A stretch of 64,000 nucleotides of DNA, taken from contig DIXP01000105.1 of assembly GCA_002436065.1 (NCBI GenBank), positions 90,473 through 154,472 of the forward strand, in the 5' to 3' direction. The stretch's first letter is position 1. Each line of letters begins with the position of its first letter. This document shows, piece by piece, positions 33,051-41,792 of the stretch. This DNA comes from Chloroflexi bacterium UBA6077 (GTDB taxonomy: Bacteria; Chloroflexota; UBA6077). Both the position numbers and the translations under genes were made by a program. The notes below the pieces were generated by a model. The model made no database searches. It saw nothing but the letters and a program-made list of their open reading frames with translations, and was not told the DNA's origin.

Positions 33051-34444
33051 CGGCTGGGACTAGCCAACAGTCGGAATCGCTGGGACATGGACCCGCATCG
33101 CAGCCCGCGGCTCCAAACAGTGACACGGTCGGGACCAAGCGGTGGCGGCCAAGGGCATCGGAGGGATGGGTCTACGCTCTGGCGGCTCCCTGCCCGTTGC
33201 TGGGCGCAGCCGCGATCGCCCGCATGTACACATTGGGACACCCTTTGGACATCGAGACCATTGCCGCAACGGCGGCCGGCGTCGCGGCGCTGGTACTGGC
33301 GATGCTGCTGGTCGCCCTCGGTTGTGGCTACCTCTCCCTTCGCTACCATCTCGGAGCCACCGATCTCACCATCAGCTGGCTGTGGGTTCGGGAGACGATT
33401 CCCTTGACACATATCGACGAGGTCTTCGGTGGTGTTGGCCATGGGACCCTGGCGAAGGTAAAGGGGATCAGTCTGCCTGGATACCACGTGGGCGTGGCGA
33501 ATCTGGAAACGCTGGGGCGGGTGAGCTTCTACGGCACCACAAACGACCTATCCGAGGTGATCGTGATCGTTGCAGGGGGTCGCTCGTACGGCATCACGCC
33601 CTCTAATGCGAGGGCCTTCGCCTCCATTCTCATCGAACGGCTGAAGGCGATACCCGACGACGAGGTGCACCTCGGCCCAGGACCGCACACCACCACCCCA
33701 CGCCTGCCGGCGCTCGTCCCCCAGGACCTGGGAAGCGCCTGCAAATGGGCCGCCATCGTAGCCCTGGCAACCTCGCTCTGCGCGCTGCTCCAGCTGTCGG
33801 TGCCTGTTCCAGACACACACAGTCCCTCGGGCGCCGCCGCCTATTCCGAGATCAATGACTGGACGTCGGTAGGGCACACCTTCAGGACCGATCGCGATGG
33901 CCTTCGTCGTATAGAAGTCCCGCTGACAACGCTGAAGGCTACAGAGGTGGCTGATGTGCAGTTCTACGTTAGAGAAGAGCCACGAGGGGCCAATCTCAGA
34001 ACAGTCAAGAAACGGCTCACCGAGCTGAGCGAAGGCAAGATCCTGGACTACTACGGTACCCGCTGGCAAGATTTGCCATGGGTGGTGTTCGAGTTCGAGC
34101 CGCTGTACGGCTATGCTGGAAAAGAACTCTACTTCAACATCGAGGGCAAGGATATCCCCAAAGCCAACACCGTACAGACCCTGTTCGCCTATCCCAATGG
34201 GTACCGCCGAGGCGAAGCCTACCAAGCAGAGAGCCCTGCTGGCGCAGGCATGGTGTTCCGGACCTACGCCACCGGCAGCATTTCCGATGCGCTGTCGATG
34301 AGCTTCCCGCTCCTGGCAAGCGGCAGGCAAGGTTTCCTGGCATCCGAGAGCGTCTATCAGGCCATCGCCGTGGCCGCCACCACCTTGCTGGTGGCCCTGG
34401 CCGTTATGACAGCGCGTCTGGCGGTTCAGGAGGACCAGAAGTAG
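33047..34444 (+). CDS. Membrane protein with PH-like domain
   Basis: 465 residues. Two N-terminal membrane spans (about 42-62 and 72-96) are followed by a bacterial PH-like beta domain (LTISWLWVRETIPLTHIDEVF to AFASILIERLKAIPDDE). A third span (about 230-250), an extracytoplasmic region of about 180 residues that I do not recognise (DWTSVGHTFRTDRDGLRRIEVPL...), and a final span near the end complete it. The GTG start overlaps the previous stop (GTGA), which suggests the gene belongs to the operon of the dehydratase. It overlaps the 3' end of the convergent gene by 19 bases. Function unknown. Confidence 0.62.
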   Translation: MTAGTSQQSESLGHGPASQPAAPNSDTVGTKRWRPRASEGWVYALAAPCPLLGAAAIARMYTLGHPLDIETIAATAAGVAALVLAMLLVALGCGYLSLRYHLGATDLTISWLWVRETIPLTHIDEVFGGVGHGTLAKVKGISLPGYHVGVANLETLGRVSFYGTTNDLSEVIVIVAGGRSYGITPSNARAFASILIERLKAIPDDEVHLGPGPHTTTPRLPALVPQDLGSACKWAAIVALATSLCALLQLSVPVPDTHSPSGAAAYSEINDWTSVGHTFRTDRDGLRRIEVPLTTLKATEVADVQFYVREEPRGANLRTVKKRLTELSEGKILDYYGTRWQDLPWVVFEFEPLYGYAGKELYFNIEGKDIPKANTVQTLFAYPNGYRRGEAYQAESPAGAGMVFRTYATGSISDALSMSFPLLASGRQGFLASESVYQAIAVAATTLLVALAVMTARLAVQEDQK

Positions 34445-35736
34445 GTGTGGGTGATCATGCTGTAGAGGGCAACCCCGTTGAGGCAGAGGAAAAGCGCCAG
34501 AAGGATCGCCAGTCCAATCGGCCACGATCTTCGAGGAGCGATCCGGCTCAGGCCCAGGGCCACGAAGCAGGCGAAGGGAAGCAGCGCCGGGAACAGGTAG
34601 CGGGCATGGGTAGGGGGCCAGATGTCCCTGGTGACGGAGAAGGAGGCCGTGCCGGCAACCACACTCAGGTGCTGCAGCAGGGAGAGGGTCCACACTCCTA
34701 TAGAAGCCAGTCCCAGCATCGCTACACACGCATACTTGCGGCCGCCCGTTGGTTGCCCCTCCGCGGGTTTCCCCATGTTGACGCCGGCCAGCCACAACAC
34801 CAACCCCACCGCGGCCGGGAGTACCACAATCGCACCCAGCCAGTAGACCGGCTCCGGAGGCATGGCATCGGCCACCCAGAGCGGGAGCCAGAAGCTCTTC
34901 CATTGATGGGCGAAGGGCTCAGGCTCAGGTGTCGGAATGGCATGTAGCTTGACCCACATGCTCTCCAGGCGGGGGACGTATCTCTCCAACTGCCCGCGTG
35001 CCAGCAGTCCGCCGGCCACTAGGGCTGCGCACAGTGTGGCCGCCGACAGGGCAAATCCCCAGAAGGGAAACCTGCGCGTCCTCCAACACCGATGGCAACC
35101 CACGACGGCTAGCGCCAGGCCAACAGCCGCGACAACTGCCCACGCGGTCGGCTTTGAGGCCACTGCCACTACCAGAAAGACCGCTAGCGCAACCATTGAT
35201 CCCCTACTGAACCCGCGAAGGATCATCCGCGCCGCGATGTAGAGCAGGGCGGCGGAAGAGAACGCTGCCAGATTGTCGTTGCTGATGACGCTGCCCATCC
35301 AGAGTCGTCCGGGTAGAAGCGCGACGATCGCGGGGGCAGCCAGACGGACAAATCGATCGTGGGGGGATAGCAAGCGAGCCGTCAGGTAGGCGAGCAGCAC
35401 CTCGCCGAGCAGCAGGGCCAGGGAGACCATCCTCCCGAAGAATATCTGCACCTCTTCGGGCTGGCCCGAGGAGACAATCAGACTACTCGCAACCATCCAG
35501 TAGTAGGTAGGCGCGTGCCCCCGGACGCTCTTTGCTGGGGCGGGAGTGCTGGCCATCAAGGCTGGATCGCCCCTGGTATCCCAGACAAGCCGCACGTAGT
35601 CCCAGTGCGCATCCTCGTCCGGACCGCCGAATGCAGGGGTCACCACCGCGTACGCTACGCCCAGAGTCAGGCACAGGAGTAACAGGACTAGCAGGTATTG
35701 ATACTCTAACCTGCTTCGGCCTGGCTCACAGCTCAT
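34426..35736 (-). CDS. DUF2142-like polytopic membrane protein
   Basis: 436 residues from the ATG at 35736, with about ten to twelve membrane segments. After the first span comes GGPDEDAHWDYVRLVWD, the PDE-x-H motif of DUF2142, and late in the protein THARYLFPALLPFACF, also family-typical. DUF2142 proteins resemble GT-C glycosyltransferases of surface polysaccharide loci. The frame is open further upstream but only as a shadow of the radical SAM gene; the chosen start overlaps that gene by 11 bases and has GGAG ten bases before it. Confidence 0.75.
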   Translation of the reverse strand: MSCEPGRSRLEYQYLLVLLLLCLTLGVAYAVVTPAFGGPDEDAHWDYVRLVWDTRGDPALMASTPAPAKSVRGHAPTYYWMVASSLIVSSGQPEEVQIFFGRMVSLALLLGEVLLAYLTARLLSPHDRFVRLAAPAIVALLPGRLWMGSVISNDNLAAFSSAALLYIAARMILRGFSRGSMVALAVFLVVAVASKPTAWAVVAAVGLALAVVGCHRCWRTRRFPFWGFALSAATLCAALVAGGLLARGQLERYVPRLESMWVKLHAIPTPEPEPFAHQWKSFWLPLWVADAMPPEPVYWLGAIVVLPAAVGLVLWLAGVNMGKPAEGQPTGGRKYACVAMLGLASIGVWTLSLLQHLSVVAGTASFSVTRDIWPPTHARYLFPALLPFACFVALGLSRIAPRRSWPIGLAILLALFLCLNGVALYSMITHTYFWSS

Positions 35737-36982
35737 CGTAGAACTGCTCCGCGTCCACCCGCTGGTCGTACTCATCGCCTCCACACAGCTTGTGGCAGAC
35801 ACGGCACTCAGCCGGCTTGTCCTCCAACCGCATCCGCGCCCTGAACCGCCGGTACAACTCCCCGTTCCAGACCTCCAGCGCGTCCTGCTCCTTGAGATCG
35901 CCAAGGACGCGGTTGCTGTAGCAGCAGCAGTTCACCGTGCCGTCGTCCCGGACGTAGAAGGTCTGCCAGGGCTCGTGGCAGATGAGTGATGGGTGATGAG
36001 TGATGAGTGATGGAAGTTGCAGGTCGAATGGGTAGGAGGCGGTAGCGGCAACCTCGCGGGCAGCTTCGGACACCGCCGCGAGCTGGGAGCGGAGTTCGGG
36101 ATCGAGGATGGACTGCTCCTCCAGGGAGGGATTGACGACGGTGAGCGGCATCACCACCATCCCTGCGCAGCGCAGGTCGATCGCGAGCCGCACCGCATCG
36201 GGGATCTCCTGGAGGTTATCCCTCATGGCTGTGTACTGCAGCTCCAGCACCGGCTTGACCTGCTCAATATCCAGTGCTGAGTACTGACTGCTGACGGCTG
36301 ACTGCTGATCGCTGACGGCTGACCGCTGATCGCTGATCGCTGATCGCTTGATCTCGTTGAAGCGGCGCAGGTTGGCGAGGACTCGCTCGTAGTTCGCGCC
36401 GGTGATCACCCGCTCGTAGGTCTCCTTGGTGCCGCCGCTGAAGGAGATCATCAGGAGATCCTGCTGTAGCTCCACCATCGCTCTGGCAATGGGCTCGGTC
36501 AGCAGCATCGCGTTGGAGTTGAGGCCGACGAAGACGTCCCGCTCCTTCGCAATGCGCAGCATCTCCACAAAGTCGGGGTTCATCAGCGGCTCGCCCAGGC
36601 CGAAGAGGCTGAGGCGGCTGCCCGGCTCCAGGAGAGGCTCCAGCTTGGCGAAGGTCTCCAGACTCATGTTCTGCCTGACCCGGCGGGTGGTCTCAGGAAA
36701 GGAGAGACGGCACATGAAGCAGTGGAGGTTGCAGCGGGTGGATGCCTCGGCGTAGACGAGGATCGGCTTGGAGCGCAGCGTCTCAGGAAGGGTGCGCAAC
36801 TCCTGCCCGTTCAGGTCCCAGTTGGAGAGCGGCAGCGGGGGGCGATCCGCTACATGAGACGTGCCGCTGCCCAGCCGCCAACGCGTGTAGTCTCGGACGT
36901 CGCGGCCAAGACCGAGAGGTCCTTTCTGAGCGAGGGATCGCCAGGCCCTGGCGAGGAGACTGGAGTTGGAAGGATAGGACAT
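35726..36982 (-). CDS. Radical SAM/SPASM protein with two repeat-derived insertions
   Basis: 418 residues. The radical SAM cluster motif is C84xxxC88xxC91 (CNLHCFMC), followed by LFGLGEPLMNP, typical of SPASM proteins. The C-terminal SPASM region has NCCCYSN (352-354) and C393xxC396xxxC400. Two low-complexity stretches break the fold: residues 213-237 (ISDQRSAVSDQQSAVSSQ-like heptads) and 323-334 (LPSLITHHPSLI). Both are translated from dispersed DNA repeats and kept in frame. Substrate unknown; such proteins often modify sugars, peptides or lipids, and no precursor peptide is visible next to it. Confidence 0.82.
   Translation of the reverse strand: MSYPSNSSLLARAWRSLAQKGPLGLGRDVRDYTRWRLGSGTSHVADRPPLPLSNWDLNGQELRTLPETLRSKPILVYAEASTRCNLHCFMCRLSFPETTRRVRQNMSLETFAKLEPLLEPGSRLSLFGLGEPLMNPDFVEMLRIAKERDVFVGLNSNAMLLTEPIARAMVELQQDLLMISFSGGTKETYERVITGANYERVLANLRRFNEIKRSAISDQRSAVSDQQSAVSSQYSALDIEQVKPVLELQYTAMRDNLQEIPDAVRLAIDLRCAGMVVMPLTVVNPSLEEQSILDPELRSQLAAVSEAAREVAATASYPFDLQLPSLITHHPSLICHEPWQTFYVRDDGTVNCCCYSNRVLGDLKEQDALEVWNGELYRRFRARMRLEDKPAECRVCHKLCGGDEYDQRVDAEQFYDEL
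35984..36016. repeat. GTGATGAGTGATG-type repeats within the radical SAM gene
   Basis: Tandem degenerate copies of GTGATGRG encode SLITHHPSLI on the minus strand. They are unlike the surrounding codon use. Confidence 0.75.
36263..36346. repeat. GCTGAtcGCTGA-type repeats within the radical SAM gene
   Basis: About twelve degenerate copies of CTGAYSG/GCTGATC encode the ISDQRSAVSDQQ stretch. It is the same repeat family as the intergenic arrays near 5.4 and 6.6 kb. Confidence 0.8.
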
Positions 36983-37196
36983 CTGCTAGCACCTGCATAG
37001 AGTTGAAGGGCTCGGCCATTATATGGCTCGGCCATCGAGCGCGCAAACTTGCCATTCCCCCATCGTGCCTATAGAATCCCCTTGGAGCGGCATGCCGTTT
37101 GCCATCCTGGATGGGTTGCCTTTCCTGGCAACGAGGTGGATCACCATCGTAGGCCCACCGGGAGACGGTGGCCTATCGAAAGGCTGGTTGGCAAAC

Positions 37197-37562
37197 ATGG
37201 CTACGACCAAGACGGACCTGCGCGAGAGGTTGCTGGAGGAGCGGAAGAAGCTCCTCGAGGAGATCGACGCCTTTGGGTACCTCCACTCCGACGGTCTGGG
37301 CACCACCACGGAGTACGAGTACTACGGCAACCACCCGGCGGACATCGCTTCGGAGACCTTCGAGCACGAGAGCAACCTGGCGCTGGAGATGAACCTCCGA
37401 CGCCAGCTCCAATCCACTGATGACGCCCTGCGCAGGATGGACGAAGGCAGCTACGGCTTCTGCTCCAACTGCGGCGAGGAGATACCGCTGGAGCGCCTGG
37501 AGGCACTGCCCCAGGCCAACCTCTGCATCAAGTGCAAACGGAAACAGGAGCACCAGCACTGA
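37197..37562 (+). CDS. TraR/DksA-type zinc-finger protein
   Basis: 121 residues with a coiled-coil start (LRERLLEERKKLLEEIDAFG), the middle NLALEMNLRRQLQSTDDALRRMDEGSYGFC and a C4 zinc finger CSNCGEEIPLERLEALPQ...CIKCK. This is the layout of DksA/TraR-family RNA polymerase secondary-channel binders and YteA-like proteins. The start at 37197 fits the family; the frame is open to 37023 without support. It is followed by lspA, an association common in many bacteria. Confidence 0.88.
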   Translation: MATTKTDLRERLLEERKKLLEEIDAFGYLHSDGLGTTTEYEYYGNHPADIASETFEHESNLALEMNLRRQLQSTDDALRRMDEGSYGFCSNCGEEIPLERLEALPQANLCIKCKRKQEHQH

Positions 37563-38113
37563 CCCAGGAGCCGCGACACAGCACCACGCCAGCAGTGGAT
37601 TCCACATCCAGCCGAAACAGGGGCCCGTCCTCCAGGACGGCGCTCGTGCTGTTCACGGCCCTATTGGTGCTTGCGCTGGACCAGGCCAGCAAGGCGGCCG
37701 TACGCGATCTGCTGGTGGACTCGGGCGGCGGCTCCATCCGGGTCCTCGGTGAGTGGGTGAAGCTGACCTACGTGGAGAATCGGGGGGCTGCGTTCGGACT
37801 GCTGCAGGACCAGTCGCTCTTCTTCCTGATCGTTGGGGGGCTGGTGGTGGCCGGCATCCTGATCGGCCAGAGGTTTGTGCCGTCTCACAGGACAACCCTG
37901 GCTGTCTGCCTTGGGATGCAGCTGGGCGGGGCACTGGGCAACATGCTGGACCGGGTCCGCTTCGGCCACGTATTCGACTTTGTGGACCTCACCTTCTGGC
38001 CGGTATTTAACATCGCCGATTCTGCGATCGTGGTCGGCGTGGGCATCCTGGCGTACCATCTCCTGATGTCCCCATCCCAGCAGCAGATCAAGAGCAGCGA
38101 TCCGGCGCCGTGA
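37532..38113 (+). CDS. lspA: Lipoprotein signal peptidase
   Basis: Type II signal peptidase that cleaves prolipoprotein signal peptides after diacylglyceryl transfer; inner membrane, four spans. The conserved stretches are LALDQASKAAVR, VENRGAAFGLL, GALGNMLDRVRFGHVFDFVDL and FNIADSAI, giving both catalytic aspartates (LDR and IAD). The GTG at 37532 makes a 193-residue product but has no ribosome site. An in-frame CTG at 37559 has AGGAG (37546-37550) eight bases before it and overlaps the previous stop as CTGA, so it may be the true start. The stop overlaps the next GTG. Confidence 0.92.
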   Translation: MQTETGAPALTQEPRHSTTPAVDSTSSRNRGPSSRTALVLFTALLVLALDQASKAAVRDLLVDSGGGSIRVLGEWVKLTYVENRGAAFGLLQDQSLFFLIVGGLVVAGILIGQRFVPSHRTTLAVCLGMQLGGALGNMLDRVRFGHVFDFVDLTFWPVFNIADSAIVVGVGILAYHLLMSPSQQQIKSSDPAP

Positions 38114-39039
38114 GACAGGTTGTCGCGGAGCAGGACGCGGGGACGCGCCTGGACGTCTACCTGGCCAAGGCTCATCCCGAGCGGTCCAGGGCAGCCTGGC
38201 AGAGGGCAATCGAAGAGGGGTTGATCTCCGTCAACGGGATGCTGCCCAGGGCCAGCACCAGGCTCTCCCAGAGCGACAGGGTGGAGATCACCGAGCCCAC
38301 CGAGGAAGAGCCGAAGCTGGGCGCGAAGCTCCCACTGCTGTGCGTCGTCTACGAGGATCCGGCAGTCGTGGTGATAGACAAGCAAGCGGGCGTAGTGGTA
38401 CACCCTGCTCCCGGCCACCCCACGGACACCCTGTCGGATGCCCTGGTGGCCCGCTATCCGGAGATCCGGGGGGTGCCGAGCCCCGGTCGTCCCGGCATCG
38501 TTCACCGTCTGGACAAGGAGACCTCGGGTCTCATGGTGGTCGCGCGGACGGCCGACGCCCTGGACAACCTTCAGCGTCAGCTGAAGGAGCGCTCCATGGA
38601 GAAGCACTATCTGGTGCTGGTGGAGGGAACTCTGACCGACGACAGGGGCTTCATCGACCTACCTATCGAGCGGGACAGGATCCGGCGGCAGCACATGGCA
38701 GTGCAACTGGAGGGGAAGCGCGCCCAAACCTTCTTCACCGTCCTGGATCGCATCGATGGCTACAGCTACGTGGATGCCAAGCCGATCAGCGGCAGGACCC
38801 ATCAGATACGGGTGCACTTCAGCTACATAGGCCATCCGGTAGCAGGGGACAGGCTGTACGGCAGCGGCAAAGGTCCCAACGGGCTCAGCCGTCAGTTCCT
38901 ACACGCCGCTCAGCTTTCCTTCGATTCGCCTCTGACTAACGAGAGGATGACATTCCGGTCGCCTCTCCCCCCGGACCTGAGGGAGTGCCTGGAGTGGCTG
39001 AGAAAGCACCGACCACGGCTCGAAAAGGAGAGAGAATGA
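38110..39039 (+). CDS. RluA/RluD-family pseudouridine synthase
   Basis: 309 residues. An N-terminal S4 RNA-binding domain (about 12-75, TRLDVYLAKAHPERSRAAWQRAI) precedes the catalytic domain with GIVHRLDKETSGLMV (catalytic D135) and GRTHQIRVHF. It isomerises uridines in rRNA, most likely 23S rRNA, as RluD does. GTG 38110 overlaps the lspA stop (GTGA), and its own stop overlaps the gltX start. The lspA-rluD pair is widely conserved. Confidence 0.92.
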   Translation: MRQVVAEQDAGTRLDVYLAKAHPERSRAAWQRAIEEGLISVNGMLPRASTRLSQSDRVEITEPTEEEPKLGAKLPLLCVVYEDPAVVVIDKQAGVVVHPAPGHPTDTLSDALVARYPEIRGVPSPGRPGIVHRLDKETSGLMVVARTADALDNLQRQLKERSMEKHYLVLVEGTLTDDRGFIDLPIERDRIRRQHMAVQLEGKRAQTFFTVLDRIDGYSYVDAKPISGRTHQIRVHFSYIGHPVAGDRLYGSGKGPNGLSRQFLHAAQLSFDSPLTNERMTFRSPLPPDLRECLEWLRKHRPRLEKERE

Positions 39040-40514
39040 GCGAAAAGGAAACCGTGAGGACGCGTATAGCGCCCAGCCCTACCGGGCTGCCGCACATCGG
39101 CAACTTCAGGACCATCGTCTTCAACTGGCTCTTTGCCAGGCATCACGGCGGCCAGTTTGTTGTCCGGATCGAGGACACCGACGTGGCCAGGAGGGTAGAG
39201 GGGGCAGTGGAGGCCATGCTGGAGGGACTCCGCTGGCTCGGCCTCGATTGGGACGAGGGTCCCATTGTGGGAGGCCCCTACGGCCCCTACCTGCAGTCTC
39301 AGCGGCTCCCCATCTACCAGGAGCAGGCCGAACGGCTGATCGCGCAGGGAAACGCCTACTACTGCTTCTGCACCCCCGAGAGACTGACGGCCATGAGGGA
39401 GGAGCAGCAGAGACAGAAGCAACCCCCGGGGTACGACCGCATCTGCCGCACCCTGTCCAAAGAGGAGGTGGATGAGAGGAGGGCGCAGGGACTGGTACCG
39501 GTGATCCGGTTCAGAGTGCCTCTGGAGGGCTCAACCAGCTTCCACGACCTGATCCACGGAGACATCACCTTCCCCAACGCCGCCCTGGACGACTTCGTCA
39601 TAATCAAGTCCGACGGCTATCCCACCTACCACCTGGCCCACATGGTGGACGACCATCTGATGCGGATCACCCACGTCATGAGGGCCGACGAGTGGATATC
39701 CAGCACACCGCGCCACATCCTGCTGTACCAGGCGTTGGGTTGGGAACCCCCCAAGTTCGCCCACGTGCCGCAGATCCTGGGCCCCGACCGGGCGAAGCTG
39801 AGCAAACGGCATGGGGCCACCTCCGTCATCGCCTACAAGGAGCTGGGTTATCTGCCGGAGGCGATGCTCAACTACCTGTCGCTGCTGGGCTGGGCGTACG
39901 ATGCATCCACTGAGATTATGTCAAGAGATGAGCTGGTACGCTACTTCTCCATAGAGAAGATCAACAAGACCGGCGCCATCTTCGACATCACCAAGCTGGA
40001 CTGGATGAACGGCCACTACATCCGCCGGCTGAGCGTGTCGGACCTCACCTCGCGCCTGATGCCCTATCTGGAAACGGCCGGACTGACCACGGAAAAGGAC
40101 CGGAGCTACGTCGAGCAGATCGTGCCCTTGATTCAGGAGCGAATTCGGAAGCTGAGCGAGGTCGGTGAACTAACAGACTTCTTCTTCGCTGCTACACTGG
40201 AGTACGACAGCAAGCTACTGGTCCCCAAGGGATTGGATGCCGCGGCTGCCCTGGTCGCGCTTCGAGCCGCCCGGGAGCGGCTGGTACCCCTCGCCGAATG
40301 GAATAGGGAAGCCCTGGAGAGCGCCATTCGCCCGCTGGCGGAAGCGCTGGCCATCAAGACAGGTCAGCTGTTCGGCGTCCTCCGGGTGGCCTCCACCGGC
40401 AAGACTGCTGCCCCGCCCCTCTTCGAGACAATGGAGGTGCTGGGCAGAGAGCGGGTGATGGCCCGCATCGATGCAGCCGAGAAGAAGCTGGAGCAGGCCG
40501 TACAGTCCGCCTGA
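39036..40514 (+). CDS. gltX: Glutamyl-tRNA synthetase
   Basis: Class I aminoacyl-tRNA synthetase, 492 residues, charging tRNA-Glu (possibly also tRNA-Gln if the organism uses the transamidation route). The HIGH-type motif is PSPTGLPHIG and the KMSKS-type motif is KLSKRHG (from K254). The catalytic fold and anticodon-binding domain are complete. ATG 39036 has AAGGAG five bases upstream and overlaps the previous stop; the open frame further left is a shadow. A long hairpin follows the gene. Confidence 0.96.
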   Translation: MSEKETVRTRIAPSPTGLPHIGNFRTIVFNWLFARHHGGQFVVRIEDTDVARRVEGAVEAMLEGLRWLGLDWDEGPIVGGPYGPYLQSQRLPIYQEQAERLIAQGNAYYCFCTPERLTAMREEQQRQKQPPGYDRICRTLSKEEVDERRAQGLVPVIRFRVPLEGSTSFHDLIHGDITFPNAALDDFVIIKSDGYPTYHLAHMVDDHLMRITHVMRADEWISSTPRHILLYQALGWEPPKFAHVPQILGPDRAKLSKRHGATSVIAYKELGYLPEAMLNYLSLLGWAYDASTEIMSRDELVRYFSIEKINKTGAIFDITKLDWMNGHYIRRLSVSDLTSRLMPYLETAGLTTEKDRSYVEQIVPLIQERIRKLSEVGELTDFFFAATLEYDSKLLVPKGLDAAAALVALRAARERLVPLAEWNREALESAIRPLAEALAIKTGQLFGVLRVASTGKTAAPPLFETMEVLGRERVMARIDAAEKKLEQAVQSA

Positions 40515-40526
40515 TGCTCCGCTAAC

Positions 40527-40566
40527 GTAGCCTTAGCAGGCGACCTTGTCGCCTGCTAAGGGGCTA
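40527..40566. terminator. Long hairpin downstream of gltX
   Basis: A perfect 14-bp stem (40531-40544 with 40548-40561) and a 3-base loop, extended by GTAG/CTAC after a 2-base bulge. It has no T-tract, so it is either a weak or factor-assisted terminator or a dispersed palindromic repeat. Confidence 0.6.
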
Positions 40567-40668
40567 CCAGTCCTCATCATCTCAGTCTCTCCCTCTCGAC
40601 CCACACGACGCACAAAGCATGGTCCAAGCCTTGCCAGGCACGCACGCTCTGGAAAACCATGCAGAGAG

Positions 40669-40709
40669 GGTCGGGGAAGCGCAGACAGAGAAGGGGCGCT
40701 TCCCCGACC
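40669..40709. repeat. Hairpin in the leader of the lipoprotein gene
   Basis: A perfect 14-bp stem, GGTCGGGGAAGCGC (40669-40682) with its complement (40696-40709), and a 13-base loop. It ends 30 bases before the lipoprotein ATG. Confidence 0.65.
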
Positions 40710-40738
40710 AGGACCTCGTCGAGAAGGAGAGACGATAG

Positions 40739-41392
40739 ATGGTCGCAGACAGAGTGCCCGAGTATCTGTTGCGCGGATCGCGAAGGGCTTTGGCTCCAGC
40801 CCTTGCTACCCTTGTCCTATTTGCGGTTGTAGGGTGCGGAGCCATTGGAAGCCCGCCGGCAGGAAACGATAGCAGCACCGGCCTTAGTCAGTCTTCAACC
40901 TCCCCATCCCAGGGCCTCGTCCCCGCGACGCAGGCCAACACACCGACTCCAGGCTCGACCGCTGCCCCGCAACAGGACGTGACTCAGGAAGAGGCGCAGG
41001 CCGTGGTCCATGCCTATTTCGACGCCCTTGCTGCGGAGGACTTCCAGCAGGCAGAGAAGTTGACCGCGGGAGAGGCCAACAGACAGACCCGAGAGATCTC
41101 GGAGTCAGTACAGCAGGAGACCGCCGAGCGGGGATTGGACGCGGACATCGTTGTGAACCGGTTGGAGATGAACCCTGACCCAATCCAACCGGCCACGGGA
41201 CAGAGCGTAAGGGCCAGCTTCGGTGCCGAGATCAATGCCGTGGCAGGTTCCTTTTCCGTACAGGCTCATCAGATTGACGGAGAGGCCACGTTCGTGGTCC
41301 AGCGCGTAGATGGTGAGACCAGGATCACGGATGTCCAAGACATCAGCGGCCTGCCGTTGCCCACTACCGTCCCAACCGCACGCATACCGTGA
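40739..41392 (+). CDS. Predicted lipoprotein
   Basis: 217 residues. A signal peptide with lipobox FAVVGC places the lipidated cysteine at residue 33. A Ser/Thr/Pro-rich spacer (about 38-78) leads to a globular part of about 120 residues with ALAAEDFQQAEKLTAGEA, resembling NTF2-like or DUF4878-like lipoprotein domains. It acts outside the membrane; the role is unknown. AAGGAG (40724-40729) lies nine bases before the ATG. It ends just before the transposon debris. Confidence 0.75.
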   Translation: MVADRVPEYLLRGSRRALAPALATLVLFAVVGCGAIGSPPAGNDSSTGLSQSSTSPSQGLVPATQANTPTPGSTAAPQQDVTQEEAQAVVHAYFDALAAEDFQQAEKLTAGEANRQTREISESVQQETAERGLDADIVVNRLEMNPDPIQPATGQSVRASFGAEINAVAGSFSVQAHQIDGEATFVVQRVDGETRITDVQDISGLPLPTTVPTARIP

Positions 41393-41435
41393 TGACCAAA
41401 TCCTCGATATCGTGCTCGGTCCGGCGGATCACAAG

Positions 41436-41562
41436 TTAGTACTAGTTTGCGGTGCGAAATGGGTTGTGACATCACTTGAGTCGCCAGAATTTCGCCAATA
41501 TGGCTGATTTCGGGAGGGCTCGATCCCCGAAAAGCCTATTTCGCACCGCTAACTAGTACTAA
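41436..41562. mobile_element. MITE-like element with 28-bp terminal inverted repeats
   Basis: Left end 41436-41463 (TTAGTACTAGTTTGCGGTGC...) and right end 41535-41562 are inverted copies with two mismatches. The 127-base element encodes nothing. It directly abuts an IS21-type transposase remnant. Confidence 0.75.
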
Positions 41563-41566
41563 GGGA

Positions 41567-41785
41567 GTGCCCGAGATTGTCGTTCCCGACAACCTGCGTA
41601 GCGGTGTGTCCAGGGTCTGCTTCTACGAGCCCGACATCAACCCCACCTACCTCGTCGAGCTGAACGGGGTGATCAGGGAACTGTTGGAGAAGCTGAACAA
41701 GCGTCCTTTCAGGAAGCCTCCCTGCATTAGCAGCGTGTGGCAGAATAACTATGCTGTAGCAGAAATGGTGGACAGGGGGGCGTGA
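41567..41785 (+). pseudogene. IS21-family transposase (IstA) remnant with internal deletion
   Basis: The segment PEIVVPDNLRSGVSRVCFYEPDINPTY matches the IstA core around the catalytic domain end. It is joined directly to RELLEKLNKRPFRK, a stretch that in full-length IstA lies several tens of residues further on. The middle part is therefore deleted, and the sequence then loses similarity and stops. No IstB partner, complete ends or N-terminal half are visible. The family call rests on remembered IstA motifs. Confidence 0.7.
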
Positions 41786-41792
41786 CGAAGCT

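Noticed and set aside
35737..35904. N-terminal extension of the DUF2142-like protein
   Set aside because: It is an Arg/Ser-rich shadow of the radical SAM gene's 3' end; the ATG at 35736 precedes the first membrane span.
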